From: Rhizomucor pusillus
Taxonomy: Eukaryota > Mucoromycota > Mucoromycetes > Mucorales > Lichtheimiaceae
Reading direction: 5' to 3'
DNA length: 64,000 nucleotides
NCBI GenBank assembly: GCA_900175165.2
Contig: FWWN02000663.1
Location: 39,774-103,773 of the forward strand
In this document: piece by piece, positions 1 through 12,189 of the stretch
How the letters are laid out: each line of letters starts with the position of its first letter
Position numbering within the stretch: the stretch's first letter is position 1
Position numbers and translations under genes: made by a program
The notes under the pieces: generated by a model
Databases searched by the model: none
What the model saw: only the letters and a program-made list of their open reading frames with translations
Told to the model about the DNA's origin: nothing

Positions 1-880
1 CTTTTTTTTTTTTCCCTCGGATTCAACAACCAGAGAAAACGAAAACAATAGCGATTTCCACGCAACAGGAGCTCTTCCAGTTCTTCCAATTACCTTTTTC
101 CTACCAGAGACTCTTACACGAATCATTTTCGGACACTTGCTAGTAGTTTGCGCATTACTTGTCTTCAATCGATACGATAAAACATTTCATATACCGTCAT
201 TCATCACTCATTTTTTGTTGTCTGTCATTCTACATATTCAATAACAGCGTAGTATGCAAGCATCCATCAAATTGACGGTTATCATCATGCTTTGCATAGT
301 TTCTAGAGTTCTTGATTGCGTTTGCGCACGTGTGTGCAGTACAATACAGCCCGTGCACATCGTTATCCGTGTCATTAAAATGGCAACTCTCTCGGGTTCC
401 TGAATGCCGGGCATTGGTCAGTTCGTCACAGTAGCAAAAACGTTTATCTTGTCGACAGCTTCCACACTGAACCCTGTTGAACTCTTTTTGACAGCTCTGA
501 TGTCAACAACGACATGCCCGACAACCTAGTTCCTGCCCGAGTAAAGAATTGAACTAGTTGGGGAGAACGAGGACAAGAACGAACGAAAAAGGGCAGAAAA
601 AAAGGGAAAGAAAGGAAAAAAAGGAAAAAAAAGGAGAACAAGATCGAGGGTATCACGGAATAACGAACAATCTAGACTTGTCAACAATTGTTGTTATTAT
701 TGCTACAGTTTGTTGGTTCGTCTTGATATTTTCAAAAATGCAACTGACTACTACTGCTACTATTACAGTAGGGGAATGACAAGAACTTTTTCTAACGAGT
801 TGCAAAAACGAAGGCAAGATAATGATGCGTAATAGAGTACAGGGCGATATGTGGTATCAAATATCTCTATGTTTGATCTT
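1..880. other. Left-edge stretch without a recognisable gene
   Basis: I see no coding exon, RNA gene or mobile element here. There is a poly-T run at the extreme left edge and a purine-rich A/G tract around 580-645. It probably holds the 3' flank of the minus-strand aminotransferase and flanking sequence of a gene outside the window. Confidence 0.5.
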
Positions 881-2227
881 CTACTTTCTTAGAGATTCCC
901 AAGCTTGAATCAAGCGTTGCACCTCAGGCTCTCTTCGTACAGCCACGCGGACAAATGTTCGGCAACCGTAACCAGGCGTGCCACTGCGTACTGGGACGCC
1001 GGCAGCTCGAGCAAGTTCCACTGCCTGCTCGGCAGTCTCTTCCTTTCGCATATCCACCCACACCCAGCTCAAGAAGGGCTTGCCGTGGTAAATCCACTCG
1101 CTGTCAAGCGATTTCAATTGATCAATCAGATAGGAGCGCAAACGAGCCGTGTTTTCCCAAGTTTCTTGCATGTACGCATCATCTTGCACGACGGCTTCGA
1201 CAAACTTGAGAGCTGGACCGTTGACGGACCACGGCACCTGGATTTTTCTCAAAGACTCGCAGTGAGATGACGTTGGGCAGATAACCGATCCCACACGTAA
1301 ACCCGTGCATGACCAGATCTTTGTCCATGAGTGAATCACATGCACAGCAATCTGACGATTGTTCCACATATCCTCAATGTATTCATGGGCATTTGTCAAT
1401 GAGTCTGATCTAAAGTCCCGAGAATGCCAGGGCTGCATGGATTCATCTATTACGACGATATATCAATCATCATTCTTCCTCTTCTTGCTTTGCACAGATA
1501 TAAATATCACTTACCAACCAAGACAGTACCACCAGATTTTGTGTTCTTCTTGATCCAGTCCTGAATCTCACCAAGTGCAAAATAGTCACCGGTAGGATTG
1601 CACGGGTTCACAATGCAGACAATATCAGCAGCTTCCTGGCTGCTAGGTTCCAGGATCTTGAATCCGTTTGTTTCAGCGCTGCGTTGATATTCTCGGTACT
1701 AGATATGCAAGCCTTGTGTGAGCATTGATCATATCCATCAATCTCATCTTATTCCCCCAACCCCGTTCTCCGCATTTTTGCTTTACCTGCACGTTCCAAG
1801 GACCACCTTTCCACGTAGGTGCCTCGATACCTCGCTCCTTGCATAGAACAAGTGCCTTGCGTACAACTAAGTCAATCAGCTCAGATGCACCGTTGCCTAG
1901 CAACAAGCGTCCATGGTGCTTTGCAGCGTCAACGGGCCAAAGAAACTCGGCAAGCGATGTTTTGGCCGGTTCCTGGTTTGCAGCCGGATAGTGGTGAATG
2001 TCGCTGATCTAATAAATGTCAACAATGCAGCTCGACGATCCCAACTTTCGTTGTGTCCTCACCGCCGCTCGAGCTGCTTCCAGAGCCTTCTTTGGTGTGC
2101 CGAGGTAATTCGTCGTGACACTGAAATCCTCCACAAAGTTATCGAGGAAACGGTGCTCTTGACCACCGTGGAATGTCTGTGTCTTGGAATCCCAGACCTC
2201 GGCTGCCTTGCTGTTCTTTGTCTGCAT
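881..2227 (-). CDS. PLP-dependent class I/II aminotransferase, HisC/CobD-like
   Basis: Fold-type I pyridoxal-phosphate enzyme, expected to transfer or remove an amino group; the substrate cannot be read from sequence. Four exons (2063-2227, 1787-2008, 1515-1698, 881-1446) give 1137 nt and 378 aa. The N-terminus has FHGGQEH followed by DFSVTTNYLGTP, the layout of the histidinol-phosphate aminotransferase/threonine-phosphate decarboxylase branch. A glycine-rich LLLGNGASELI segment (cofactor phosphate region), IVNPCNPTGDYF and LVDES follow. SWTKIWSCTGLRVG carries the likely Schiff-base lysine near residue 233 and the arginine of the GLRxG motif. The start is the in-frame ATG giving MQTKNSK, just before the family match; an earlier in-frame ATG at 2311 would add about 28 residues of poor-quality sequence. 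Other members act in histidine or cobamide metabolism, so I leave the role open. Confidence 0.85.
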
Positions 2228-2496
2228 GATGGGAAAAGGGAAAAGAACGAGTGAATCGTCGCTGCTACTGCTGAGGTACCCGTCCCACTTTCTTTTGAAA
2301 AGGAGCTTCAATTGTGTCTGTGCGTGCCCCCGCGCAAATGTAAGTTTCGGTTCGGTATCAATAGGAACATTTTTTATTGCATGTGCAGAAGATATGAACG
2401 TGGGGTTATAGTTTATTGTTATTACAGTTTTGGGTAGATTGTGATATGATGACTTGTCACAATTGGATGCTTGCTTTCTTTTCCCTTGAGGATGGT
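2228..2496. other. Spacer between aminotransferase and MED15
   Basis: A 269-bp intergenic stretch holding the aminotransferase promoter side and the MED15 3' end. No feature recognised. Confidence 0.4.
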
Positions 2497-3736
2497 TTAC
2501 ATGAACGATACTTCTCTCTTTGCAAGTAAGCTCTCATCCCTCTTGATGAAACCATCATCGTCGAACTCGAATCCTTTCAGAATATCGCCAATATCTATAA
2601 TGTCGGTAGCCATGCCGACTTCGTACCAGTCGCTTGGAGCTTCTTCTCGAGTCTTTGCGGAAGCTGATACATCCATAATATGGTCGTGATCCGCTGCCAC
2701 ACTGAAAGTTTCGTCCTTGTATCCTTCCTTGAGCGCATTCTCGACTGCAAATGCACCGTTCGAATCACTGCCTTGTACAATAGATAAATAAATCTTGTTC
2801 TCTGCCTCAGCAGGTTCCTTCTTTTCCAAGATCGAAGAAACGTCTTTCAATATATCGTTAAGATGTATGCCGGCATCTTTTGATGCTTCATCAGCTGCTG
2901 GACGCGGTCGCTGAGCAAGTCCTCCGCTGCTGCGCGCAGGGCTAGAAGCAGTTGCACCCATCTGGGATAGAGCGGCCGACGTGGCAGTTTGGGTGGCATC
3001 AGCCGCAGCTCGTTTATTTTGAAGCAAATGCATCATTTGCGCTGCTTGCTGGATATGCGCCGCATCCATTGGTGCTTTCATAGGTCGCTTGGACATTTCA
3101 GCAGCCTGATTCTCGGATTTCATTTGCTGCGTTTGCGGTGCCGATGTTACAATGTTGTTGGACATGGCAGGGGACGAGCTTGCAGGTACATTTGCCACCT
3201 GGGCTTTTTGTTGTTGGGATGAAGCAATTGACGCTGCCAACTGGTTCTGAACTTGTTGCTGTTGCTGCTGGAGTTGGGCTTGATTTGATGCCTCCTCTGT
3301 TTGCTCTTTCATCGATTGTCGTATACGTTCAACTTCTTGACGTAAACGCTCACGATATTTAGCTTCTTGCGCTGCAGTAAGCGTAATTTGCTTCTTGGCA
3401 GACTCTTGCAACGCCCAGGCACACTGAAGAGCATCATCTGTCATCAAATTCACCATGTCTGGTGGCACGCCCTGAGCACGAGCCGCATCATGTACATTGG
3501 GCAAACCCCTTTGCTTGTCACCCTGGCTGCTGCTACCTGTAGACTTTGAAACAGGAGTCGATACTTTTGTTTTGTCTTTTGCTGTTTGCCGACTTACAGT
3601 TGGTGATTTCTTCGTCTGTGGAGTTGCTCTCTTCTTTGAAGGCGGAAGTTTCAAATCAATGCTACCTCGCTTCATTCCTCCCATCGCTGAAGGTGAAGTT
3701 GTTGGTGGCGTTCCATGCTGCTGCTGCTGCTGCTGC

Positions 3737-3824
<88 letters not shown>

Positions 3825-4126
3825 GCTGCTGTTGAGCACGGGCAAGGGCCTGTTGTTGTTGCTGTTGCAGCAGCTGTGCTTGCGATGTCTGCGGTAATGC
3901 GACCGGCTGCTGCACGGACGTCATCGATTGCGATAGATTCTGCGTAAATTGCTGTTGAGCATGCATTGATTGGACTCCTAGGCCCATAGCCTGCGCCTGC
4001 GGCGTTGAGAAGGCTTGAGCGGCTCCACTTTGGATATTCATTGCCAAAGATGTCTGTCCCATTTGTGGCTGTTGCTGCTGCTGTTGGTTTTGCTCTTGAA
4101 CAGCTTGCTGTTGTTGCTGCTGCTGC

Positions 4127-4160
<34 letters not shown>

Positions 4161-6315
4161 GCTGTTGCTGTTGCTGTTGATTAGCAGCAGTCGTGCGTAC
4201 CCAGGAGAGATAGTTCGAGAATTGATCTTTCAACTTTCTCACACTCTCCAGGTCGAAAATGAATGTATGTGGCAGCATGTTCAACTGATCTTCAAACATG
4301 TACTTCATCAGAATGATGCGCTTTGCAGCCTCGATACTTTGCGTGATTTGCAAAAACATCGGCAGTCTCTCGTTGATTCTTTCCAGCATTGGCCTCATTT
4401 GGAACATTTGCTCCATAATCGCCTGTTTCTCTTGATCCGACAAGTTGGCCATAGTGGCATTGCGACCTGCAAGAATGAAAGAATTACTTGGATGTACACT
4501 CACCTGTTACCGGCGATCTCATACATACCTCTGTTATTGCGTATAGTTTCATCTAATTGACGGATGATTTCGGTAGCTTGCTGCAGTGTGAGCGCATTCG
4601 CTTGCGGCATCATGCCGGTTGGCACTTGTTGCTGTGGCTGCTGAGCTGGAAGTCCTTGAGCGGCAGCAGCAGTGTTTGGAACCATTGTGACATTGGAAAG
4701 AGGAGGTCGCTGTTGTTGTTGCTGCGACTGCGGCTGTTGCTGTTGTTGCTGTTGTTGAGCAGAAGGCACTTGCTGTTGCTGAGTCGCCTGCGGTTGTTGA
4801 GGTCTTACCGCTGCTTCCTGTGTCTGTTGCTGTTGTTGTTGCTGCTGCTGTTGCAACTGTTGTTGGCGCAATTGCTGCATAAGGATATTTTGCGGAGAAG
4901 GCGTTATCTGAGCCTTTGTCTGCGCAAGATTAACATTCTGCGTTGGAGTTCTAACTCCAGGTTGTTGTTGCTGCTGCAACGGAGGCTGAGACGTCTGTTG
5001 AGCTGGCATCTGCTGCGCTGCAGTGAGGTTGCTAGCCAACAATGCGGCAGAAGCCTGAGGCATACTGCTCTGAGCCATAGCAGCTTGATTTGGAAAAGCA
5101 GCACTATGCATCGGAGTGACCGTGCCAGGCATGCTTTGACGTTGCGCGAACGCGGCATTCTGTTGCACGGCAGCCATATTCTGCACATTATTGGGTATAT
5201 TTTGTCCCATCAAGACATTGACAGGATTGGGTTGAGACGACTGCTGCTGATTCATTCCATTCTGTTGCTGTTGCTGCTGTTGATGGAAAGCCAATTGACG
5301 AGCAAAAACCATTTGCAACTGCTGTGGAGACAATCCCGCTTGTGTCACATTGATGCCGGCAGCGTTCAGGCTCTGTAGAAGGTTCAATGGCAATTGGGGC
5401 TGCTGATTGGTGGTCTGCACGTTGCCTTGCTGTTGACCTCCTTGATTGGCCATAGTTTGGCCGTGTCCCTGCGCCGCAGCCATCATGGCTCGTTGCAACG
5501 CCAGCAACTGTTGGTTTGTCATCTGCGGTTGGTTCTGAGGAGCCATAGTCTGTTGTTGTGGAGGCCGTTGCATCATGTTTTGCTGGAACATTGCCGGCCG
5601 TGGTTGATTCTGTCCACCGATTTGCTGGTTCATATTCAGAGGAGACGCAAAGTTCTGTTGCTGTTGTTGCGGCTGCTGTTGGGATTGCTGCTGCTGAGGC
5701 TGTTGCTGCTGCTGCATACTCTGGACCTGCTGAAGAGCAGGGTTCTGCATTTGAGTATTTTGTTGCTGGTGGGCCATCGGTGACATTTGCTGCATGGTGA
5801 TATTATTCGCACCCATCGGCAGCTGACCGTCAGGCACCATCCTCGCCCCTCCTGGCGCAGCAGCGTTCACGGCGCCAACCATCCCACTCCGGCCTTGTAC
5901 ATGCATATTCTGGATGCTTTGTCTTATTTGACCCATTTTTCTTGCGTGTGCCATCAGATATTGATTCTATTAAAGACCGATCAGACTCGGAAGCTCTCTC
6001 GTTCCCCCCTCCAGAGACTAACCCACCTTGCTCATACTCCTTTGAAACAATGTTGCCTCAAAGTTCCTTGCAGCAACCAGAATATCATTCTCCACCGTGG
6101 TGGGTGATAGCATTTTCAAAGCTCGAGCGCTATACAATCGGAGGGTTAGCAATTGACATGGACATCCATAAGAGAATGCCTTACAGCTGAGCTATATATG
6201 CGTGGCGTTCAGACGGACTAATCTCATTACGCCAGCTAGCGTTCGCAAGATCTTCTTGTAGACCCATGTTGCCAGGCTGCTGCCCATTTGGCAAGGAAGG
6301 ATTTTGCTGATTCAT
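2497..6315 (-). CDS. MED15: Mediator tail subunit MED15 (Gal11 type), KIX domain, Gln-rich
   Basis: Tail-module subunit of Mediator that receives signals from DNA-bound activators. Four exons (6185-6315, 6027-6129, 4529-5966, 2497-4466) total 3642 nt and 1213 aa, in frame throughout. Residues about 25-100 form a KIX domain split over the first three exons: SWRNEISPSERHAYIAQL, then LKMLSPTTVENDILVAARNF and a third-helix stretch ending AHARKMGQIR. The middle is rich in Gln, Asn, Met and Pro. Two pure glutamine runs occur after the last intron: 25 Gln (4105-4179) and 39 Gln (3718-3834). Between introns and repeats lies a conserved region beginning ANLSDQEKQAIMEQM. A Lys-rich segment (PPSKKRATPQTKKS) may serve nuclear import. 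The short first exon was found by translating upstream of the obvious long frame; its ATG at 6315 is the natural start. The KIX makes the assignment firm; the C-terminal part is divergent. Confidence 0.93.
3718..3834 (-). repeat. Polyglutamine trinucleotide repeat in MED15, 39 Gln
   Basis: On the coding strand CAA CAG CAG, then 29 uninterrupted CAA codons, then 7 CAG codons. The CAA block (3739-3825) is a perfect microsatellite and likely to vary in length between strains. Confidence 0.95.
4105..4179 (-). repeat. Second polyglutamine repeat in MED15, 25 Gln
   Basis: Mixed CAA/CAG codons encoding 25 consecutive glutamines just after the conserved region that follows the last intron. Confidence 0.93.
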
Positions 6316-6601
6316 CTTTCCTGTGGTTCAACGGGTCAATGGAGATCAGCGAAGGAGAAAGTGGGAAGAGCGGGTCTGCAGTCGGGCATTGAACGAATTG
6401 GGTTCGCTCCACGGACCACCTTCAGGACGAGAAAAAAAAGTTTCTGCCGAACGCCAATTGATAAAGCCTGATTACTCTGCAGATTTTAACACTGTATGTG
6501 AGTCTATTTAGTAACTCTAGATATTCTAATTTTCTATTATCTACTGTTGTGGATATGAATACTAAAGATAGAAATGAAAGTTATATAATACATAGGGGTT
6601 T
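6316..6601. other. Spacer between MED15 and MRI1
   Basis: A 286-bp spacer. It must contain the MED15 promoter and the MRI1 3' end. No clear TATA box seen. Confidence 0.4.
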
Positions 6602-7787
6602 CTACTGTTCGAGGAAAGCTTTAAGGTCAAATTCATTTTGACCATCTTTCTTCACTACCACTCCCTTTTCTGTGACGATAGCCGAGATCAAGCTGCTGGG
6701 GGTAACATCGAAACTTGGGTTCCATACGTTGATGCCATCAGCAGCGGTGCGGACAGTAGCGCTCTGCTTGTTCTCCAAAATGCCGGTGACGTTTACAAGT
6801 TCCCTGGCAGGGCGTTCTTCGATAGTAATTTGCTCTCCAGTGGCTGTGTGAAGATCGATGGATGTGGATGGGGCTGCAACGATAAACAGAATTCCGTGAT
6901 GTTTGGCGGTGATAGCGAGCTGATAAGTACCAATCTTATTGGCGGTGTCACCATTGGCAGCAACACGGTCGGCACCAACAATAATTGCCTGCACTCCAGG
7001 ATTCAAACGAAGCAAGGCTGATACCATGGAATCGCAAATAAGCGTTGATGGGATATCTTCATAAACAAGCTCATATGCTGTCAGGCGAGAGCCCTGGTTG
7101 TAAGGTCGCGTCTCAGTGCAGTAAGCATGCTTCAATGATCCGTCTCGGTGCAAGTTACGGATGATACCGAGTGCAGTACCCCAGCCAGCCGTTGCAAGCG
7201 AGCTTTCATCAATGCAAAATTAGATTACTTTAAGACATACCGACGATATCTATTTTGACATACCCTGTATTGCAATGCGTCAAAACGCAAAGATTCTCCT
7301 TGTCCTTCACGTTTTCCACAATGTACTCAGCACCGAATCGTCCAATGTTTTTGTTGTCTTGCATATCATCCACAAGCATTTGTTCTGAAGACGCAAGGTA
7401 TCGTTCTACCACCGTTGATGCATCAGCTCCAGGCTGCCTAGCAGCTTCCTCGATGATCGTCCTGAGTTTAGCTGCAGCGTCAAATAGGTTGACTGCAGTG
7501 GGTCTTGAAGTTTTCAAATATTCGAGAGAATCCAGCAAAAATTTCGAAGCTTCTGCAGCGTTCTTGAACTCTCCCTTGGAATGGCGATCATTGACTTCGA
7601 CAGCAAGTGACAAGGCAGCCACAATGGCGATAGCAGGTGCACCTCGGGTCTTCATCGTCTTGATAGCAGCGTGACCGTCCTGCACAGTCGACACAGGCTC
7701 AAAAATGGTCTCGTGAGGAAGTGCAAGCTGGTTGAGAATGCGCAAGCTGCCGCGAGAGTATTGGATCGCTTCCAAATTTCGAGACAT
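6602..7787 (-). CDS. MRI1: Methylthioribose-1-phosphate isomerase
   Basis: Converts 5-methylthioribose-1-phosphate to methylthioribulose-1-phosphate in the methionine salvage pathway (cytosol). Two exons (7264-7787 and 6602-7202) give 1125 nt and 374 aa, the usual family length. Seen in order: [21 protein letters not shown] near residue 45 (substrate phosphate region), [18 protein letters not shown] across the intron (contains the catalytic cysteine of the family), [15 protein letters not shown], and [20 protein letters not shown] (catalytic aspartate and GDTANKIGT signature). The family is related to eIF2B alpha/beta/delta, but the Cys/Asp pair and NKIGTY mark an isomerase. The start ATG is 362 bp from the divergent PHD/SPOC gene, so the two may share control sequence. 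Confidence 0.96.
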
Positions 7788-8149
7788 TGCAGTAAAGTCG
7801 TATCGTTCGCAAGCAGAAAAAGGAAGTTTCGAAACCGTCAGAAGAAGAAAAATTTAAGTTCGGGATGGTGCCATCGTTCTTGTCGGCAACCATTACTTTG
7901 CAGCCATCACTTTCAAAGTTAATTGCAACATTTACATGGAATTATTCCAATTTTTTATTGTGTTTTCAATACCTCACATTGCCGATAAGCTTGTCGACCT
8001 TCCTTTCTATCAATGTGACAACGTTGGTCTTGCAAGCCCAAATCATTCTTTTCTCTTCGTCGTTCAAATTTTTCATGTCCGCAAAACCCAGTTTCAAAAT
8101 TTGCGCATTCCTGCTGCGTTTCTCGTTCCTTCTTTTCCCTTCAGAACTC
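7788..8149. promoter_or_regulatory. Shared upstream region of MRI1 and the PHD/SPOC gene
   Basis: A 362-bp head-to-head intergenic region. The plus-strand frame stays open upstream of 8150 as far as 7865, but that sequence is hydrophobic and low quality, so I treat it as 5' leader. No defined element recognised. Confidence 0.4.
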
Positions 8150-11100
8150 ATGGATGTGAACAGGTTCGACGATTACTTTGATTTACGAGATCAGCAAGAA
8201 GAAAACCAGGAAATGAAACAGCCGTCGCAAGCAGAACCTCAAACGGAATTAGCGCAACAAGTCACTGCAACAAAGGACAATGAGAAGAAAGGTGTCGCGA
8301 ACGGTGCACTGCCAAATGTATGCTCTGAAAATGAATCGTCCTCGTCCTGGGCTGAGGGAAATCAGATGCCACAAGATCTTGGAGAAGGATCTAGTGACAA
8401 CATTGTGAACGTTGGCAGCAGCGTAGGTACCACTGCAACACCTCAGCAGCCATTCTACTTTCCGCTCGGAGGAACCGACTGGGCCAATGTTTTCAGTACA
8501 GGAGAAATAAGCGGCGTTTCTCTTGCAAATTTGCTTTCTGCAGAGCAGCTGCAAGCTTTGACACAAGGAGATAATAGCTCCTTTATGCCGCATTTGACAG
8601 CAGAGGAAACCGTAAATCCTGATTTATCGCGTTTTATCCCGCCGCAAATGCTTATGCAATCATCGAATGACTCCGTAAATGATCCTTCCGCTGAAAAGGA
8701 GCCTGATCAGGACCAGAATGGAAATTCGGACGAAGTACAATCAAATACTGGCACACAACCGGCAAATACTATGCAAGAAGAAGATAATGGAAGAATGAGA
8801 ACACGATCGTCATCAAGACAACGCGATCAGACGACAAAAGACACCTCGAAAAGCACGGAAACTGCAGCTGCTGCTGCTGCCGCCGCCACTGAGACGACTA
8901 AACGGAAAAGCCGCCCCAAAAAACTTTACTGCATTTGTCAGAAACCCTACACAGGAGAACCAATGGTCCAATGTGATGTGTGCAAAGAATGGTAGGTGAT
9001 AAACGTGCAAACTTTTTGAATCGTGACAGTTATTAATTTGCATTGGCAAAATTGTAGGTTCCACTGTGCATGCGTGGATCTGGATCCTGATGTTGCTGAA
9101 GATATCGATATCTGGATGTGTAAGAAATGTGAGGAAAGCGGTGCAGGTAAGCTTTTTCATCCAATGTACAATGACTTTGGCTGGCATCCAGAACGCACAT
9201 GGAGAGAAAAAAGATGCGGCAAAGGGGAGCAAATTTCCGTATATATGCTCGGAATACCTTTGCTCTGCATGCTGTGAATATGTTTGTATGATGGAAATGT
9301 CTGCGTGCGTGGGGGATTTTACCAGAGGCTTTCGCACCAGAAGGGTTGTCTGGCGATCGATTATAGATACACTTTTGGGAATTGAATACAAACAATCATT
9401 TTTACCTTTACAATTCTGGGAAAGTCCAAAGGCAACTCTCTGCGTTTTGATTACTGCCGAGTGTTGACGTGTACTTTGTTGGGTGATGATGTATCTCGCT
9501 CTCTGGTACTTGTATCAGTAAGAGAGGAGAGAGAAATCATTGCCAGAGTGCCGTCATTTTCTTGTCTTCTTTTCGTCTGAATGGTTAAAGGACTGCTTCG
9601 ATGGTTGCCAGTCAAAGAAAAGACAACTTCCATGATGAACGATTATATCTAACAGCCAATATCTCCTCGGATGTAGATCCTAGACGGAACGATCGCGTCA
9701 CAGAAGAAACTGAAAGCAAGGTAAACTATCACTATTATCACATCTATCTTGAATTTCGTGTACACTGACAGAGACTTTGCTAGCAGCAGAAACGGCAGCC
9801 GAAGATGCGAAAATGTTTGTCGCGAACTTGCAATAACAAGACTCGCGAGGATTCATACTGCAGCGATACGTGTGCTGCAGAGGACGCTATGCGCAGGACG
9901 GGCGATTCGGAGTACATTCCTTCATCACCTCCGGCCTCTTCTAGCCGTAGATCAAGTGGAACGACAGCAGCAAGCGAGAAGAAAATCAGAGTTGTGCCAC
10001 CAAAACCTAAATCTGAATCACCGTCAGCTACTTCAGCAGCAACAAACAGTCGAAATCCTGAAGATAATCCTATCCGTAAAAATGTTATCAAAAACATGAC
10101 AACTATTCTGAAGACTATTATTGAAGGAGCTCTGGAGAATGATCCTACATTGTTTGAATTTGATGCAAAGTCAACACCAAAGAATGAGGAAGAAGCTCTT
10201 GCAAAGGAGACCGATCAGAGCAAGCAAGAAACTACCAAAGGTGGAGATGAGCAGCAGCAGCAAAAGCAGCAAGAAGGAGGCGGAGGAGACAAGGCATCCG
10301 ATAATGCAACACGAGCCCAGGCTATAGCCGATAAACTAGCCTCGTCTATCGAAAAAGCAATGTACGAGCAGCTAGGAGAACCGTTGCCAGGAAGCAAGAA
10401 CGCGGCCGTTCTGCAGTGTGGCGATCGTTACAAGAACAAGTTCAGATCACTTTTGCATAATCTCAAGGACAAGGCTAACCAAGTGTTCCAAATCCGCGTC
10501 GTAACCGGCGATCTCACTCCCGATGAACTGGTGAAGATGTCCTCGGAAGACATGGCTAACCCGGAGCTCAAGTCCATGTCAGAGTCGCTGCGAGCAAAGA
10601 GCATAAAGAACTCTGTGCTGAAATTAAGTGAGATGCCTATTATCAAAAAGACACACAAGGGCGATATCATCATGCTGCCAAGTGAACGAGAGACTAGTTT
10701 CCAGGAGAAAGAGAGAAAACAACAGCAAAGACTGCAAGAACAGCAGCAGCAGCAACGACAGGACGCCTCTTTGGCGGAACAAAGCGAGAGTAGAAAATCA
10801 AGCACGAGTGCCACGCCGACAACGCCGACTGTTGCAAAGGACGAATCATTTAACGATATTCTGGCACGAATCGGTGTAGGCGCAGAATCCGACCGTGGTC
10901 CATACGTGGATCCGCAGGGACCCAGAAAACGGAAGGCAGAGGTGGATCTAGAAAAATTGCTAGGCGACGACGATGAAGAGTTCCAGCTAGAGATGGATGA
11001 CGATGAGGAGGCAGATGCCAAGCAAGATACAGAAATTAATAATAATATGCAAGTCGATCAGGCTATGCCGGCAGGACCGCCTAAACCGCCTGTCATTTGG

Positions 11101-11652
11101 AATGGCTGTGTGAATATGCCGCAGGTTGCTAACTTTGATGCATTTGCGCGTCAAATTGGCGGTCGGGTGATGACAGCAGAGGAGTGGGCAGAAGTCTTGT
11201 CGCCTACAATGTGGTTAGAAGGTCGTATACCTGTCGATCGAGTGACAAATTACATTACACAGACGCAATATTCGTCTAGCCGCGAAATTGCTATTCTGGA
11301 AATCGAGCCTGTAGGAGAGGATGCTCTTCGGAACGCGCTAATTCTCCTAGACTACTTCAACACCCGTCGCCGATACGGTGTCGTCGCGCACAACAAGACT
11401 AAAGTAAAAGACTTTTACTTGATACCCTTGCGCAGAGTAGAGCAGCTTCCAGACTGCTTGTATGTTGTCCGCATCGAAGAAACGCAGCGCGATGTGGATA
11501 TGTTCCTGGGTGTGGTCGTTATGCACAAATCAGATCATCATCATCGGCCGCCGCCGCCAGCACCTCCTGTACCATTTGCACAGCACCCGTTCCTGCCAAA
11601 CTCCTATCACCACCACCATCAGCAGTCTTCCCATCCATTCTACGGTGCCTAA
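8150..11652 (+). CDS. PHD finger / TFIIS-M / SPOC transcription elongation protein (Bye1/PHF3-DIDO type)
   Basis: Nuclear protein expected to bind methylated H3 and RNA polymerase II. Four exons (8150-8991, 9058-9146, 9677-9720, 9784-11652) total 2844 nt and 947 aa. Order: acidic/Gln-rich N-terminus; PHD finger at about 257-306 (LYCICQKPYTGEPMVQCDVC, then WFHCACVDL and WMCKKC); a Cys-rich segment from about 333 (RKCLSRTCNNKTREDSYCSDTC); a TFIIS central domain about 418-600 (DNPIRKNVIKNM, YKNKFRSLLHNLKDKANQVF, GDLTPDELVKMSSEDMANPE); and a C-terminal SPOC domain about 763-907 (VIWNGCVNMPQVANF to YVVRIEE). This domain order is that of yeast Bye1 and animal PHF3/DIDO1. The tail is His/Pro-rich. 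The third exon is only 44 nt after a 530-nt intron; it restores the frame but has little family support of its own. Confidence 0.9.
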
Positions 11653-12189
11653 ATTAGTCCTTTACCTTCTTCTGTAAACCATTTCTTTTCCTTTCCTTGT
11701 GTACTTTTACATACCAAGTGGGTTAAATGTCCATCCGTCACCTTTTTAACCGTTTTGCTTTTGAATTAAACAGAATAATTACCTCTGTATTTGTGTGTCT
11801 TTAATTTTTTTAGCAGCAAATGAGTGATATTTCGAAGTCGTTCATCTATGCGACCGGATGCGACGCTCCCCATCCGGCTGGCGGTGTGGTCGTACAACAT
11901 AAACAAGTGTGAAGTATCGTAGAGTTTGAAAATGCAGCGAAATATTGCATATGGATCGCCCATCCATTTAGCTGCTGCCAAGTTACGTTAGCGCGTTTTC
12001 TCTCTCTCTGTGTGTGTGCTGTATTCCAGGTACGGACTTGTTTTCGCAAGCATGTCCACATATGGGCAATCAATGACATTTCCAAAAAAAGATCCTCGTC
12101 AATAAATACTTCTAGCAGAGCGCGAGACAAAGGAACGCCCCTTGTTCTTTTTCTCATCATCAGGCCCGTTCCACTTTCACATATATTAA
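11653..12189. other. Intergenic region, 3' of the SPOC gene
   Basis: 537 bp, AT-rich near 11760-11820 and with a short CT/GT run at 12000-12020. It holds the SPOC-gene terminator side and the promoter of the PH-domain gene (a TATA-like ATATATTAAA lies just before the proposed start). No coding content seen. Confidence 0.45.

Noticed and set aside
3497..3947. Plus-strand frames with runs of Cys, Val/Ala or Leu
   Set aside because: These are the other readings of the MED15 CAA/CAG repeat.
4557..5378. 273-codon Leu/Arg-rich plus-strand ORF
   Set aside because: Antisense of Gln-rich MED15; the Leu runs are complementary to CAG/CAA codons.
881..7787. Methionine-salvage cluster (aminotransferase plus MRI1)
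   Set aside because: The final salvage step is a transamination, but MED15 separates the genes and the aminotransferase looks HisC/CobD-like, so linkage is probably chance.
7865..8149. N-terminal extension of the PHD/SPOC protein
   Set aside because: The open frame is rich in Phe/Leu/Ser and unlike the rest of the protein; it sits in the divergent promoter strip, so the ATG at 8150 is preferred.
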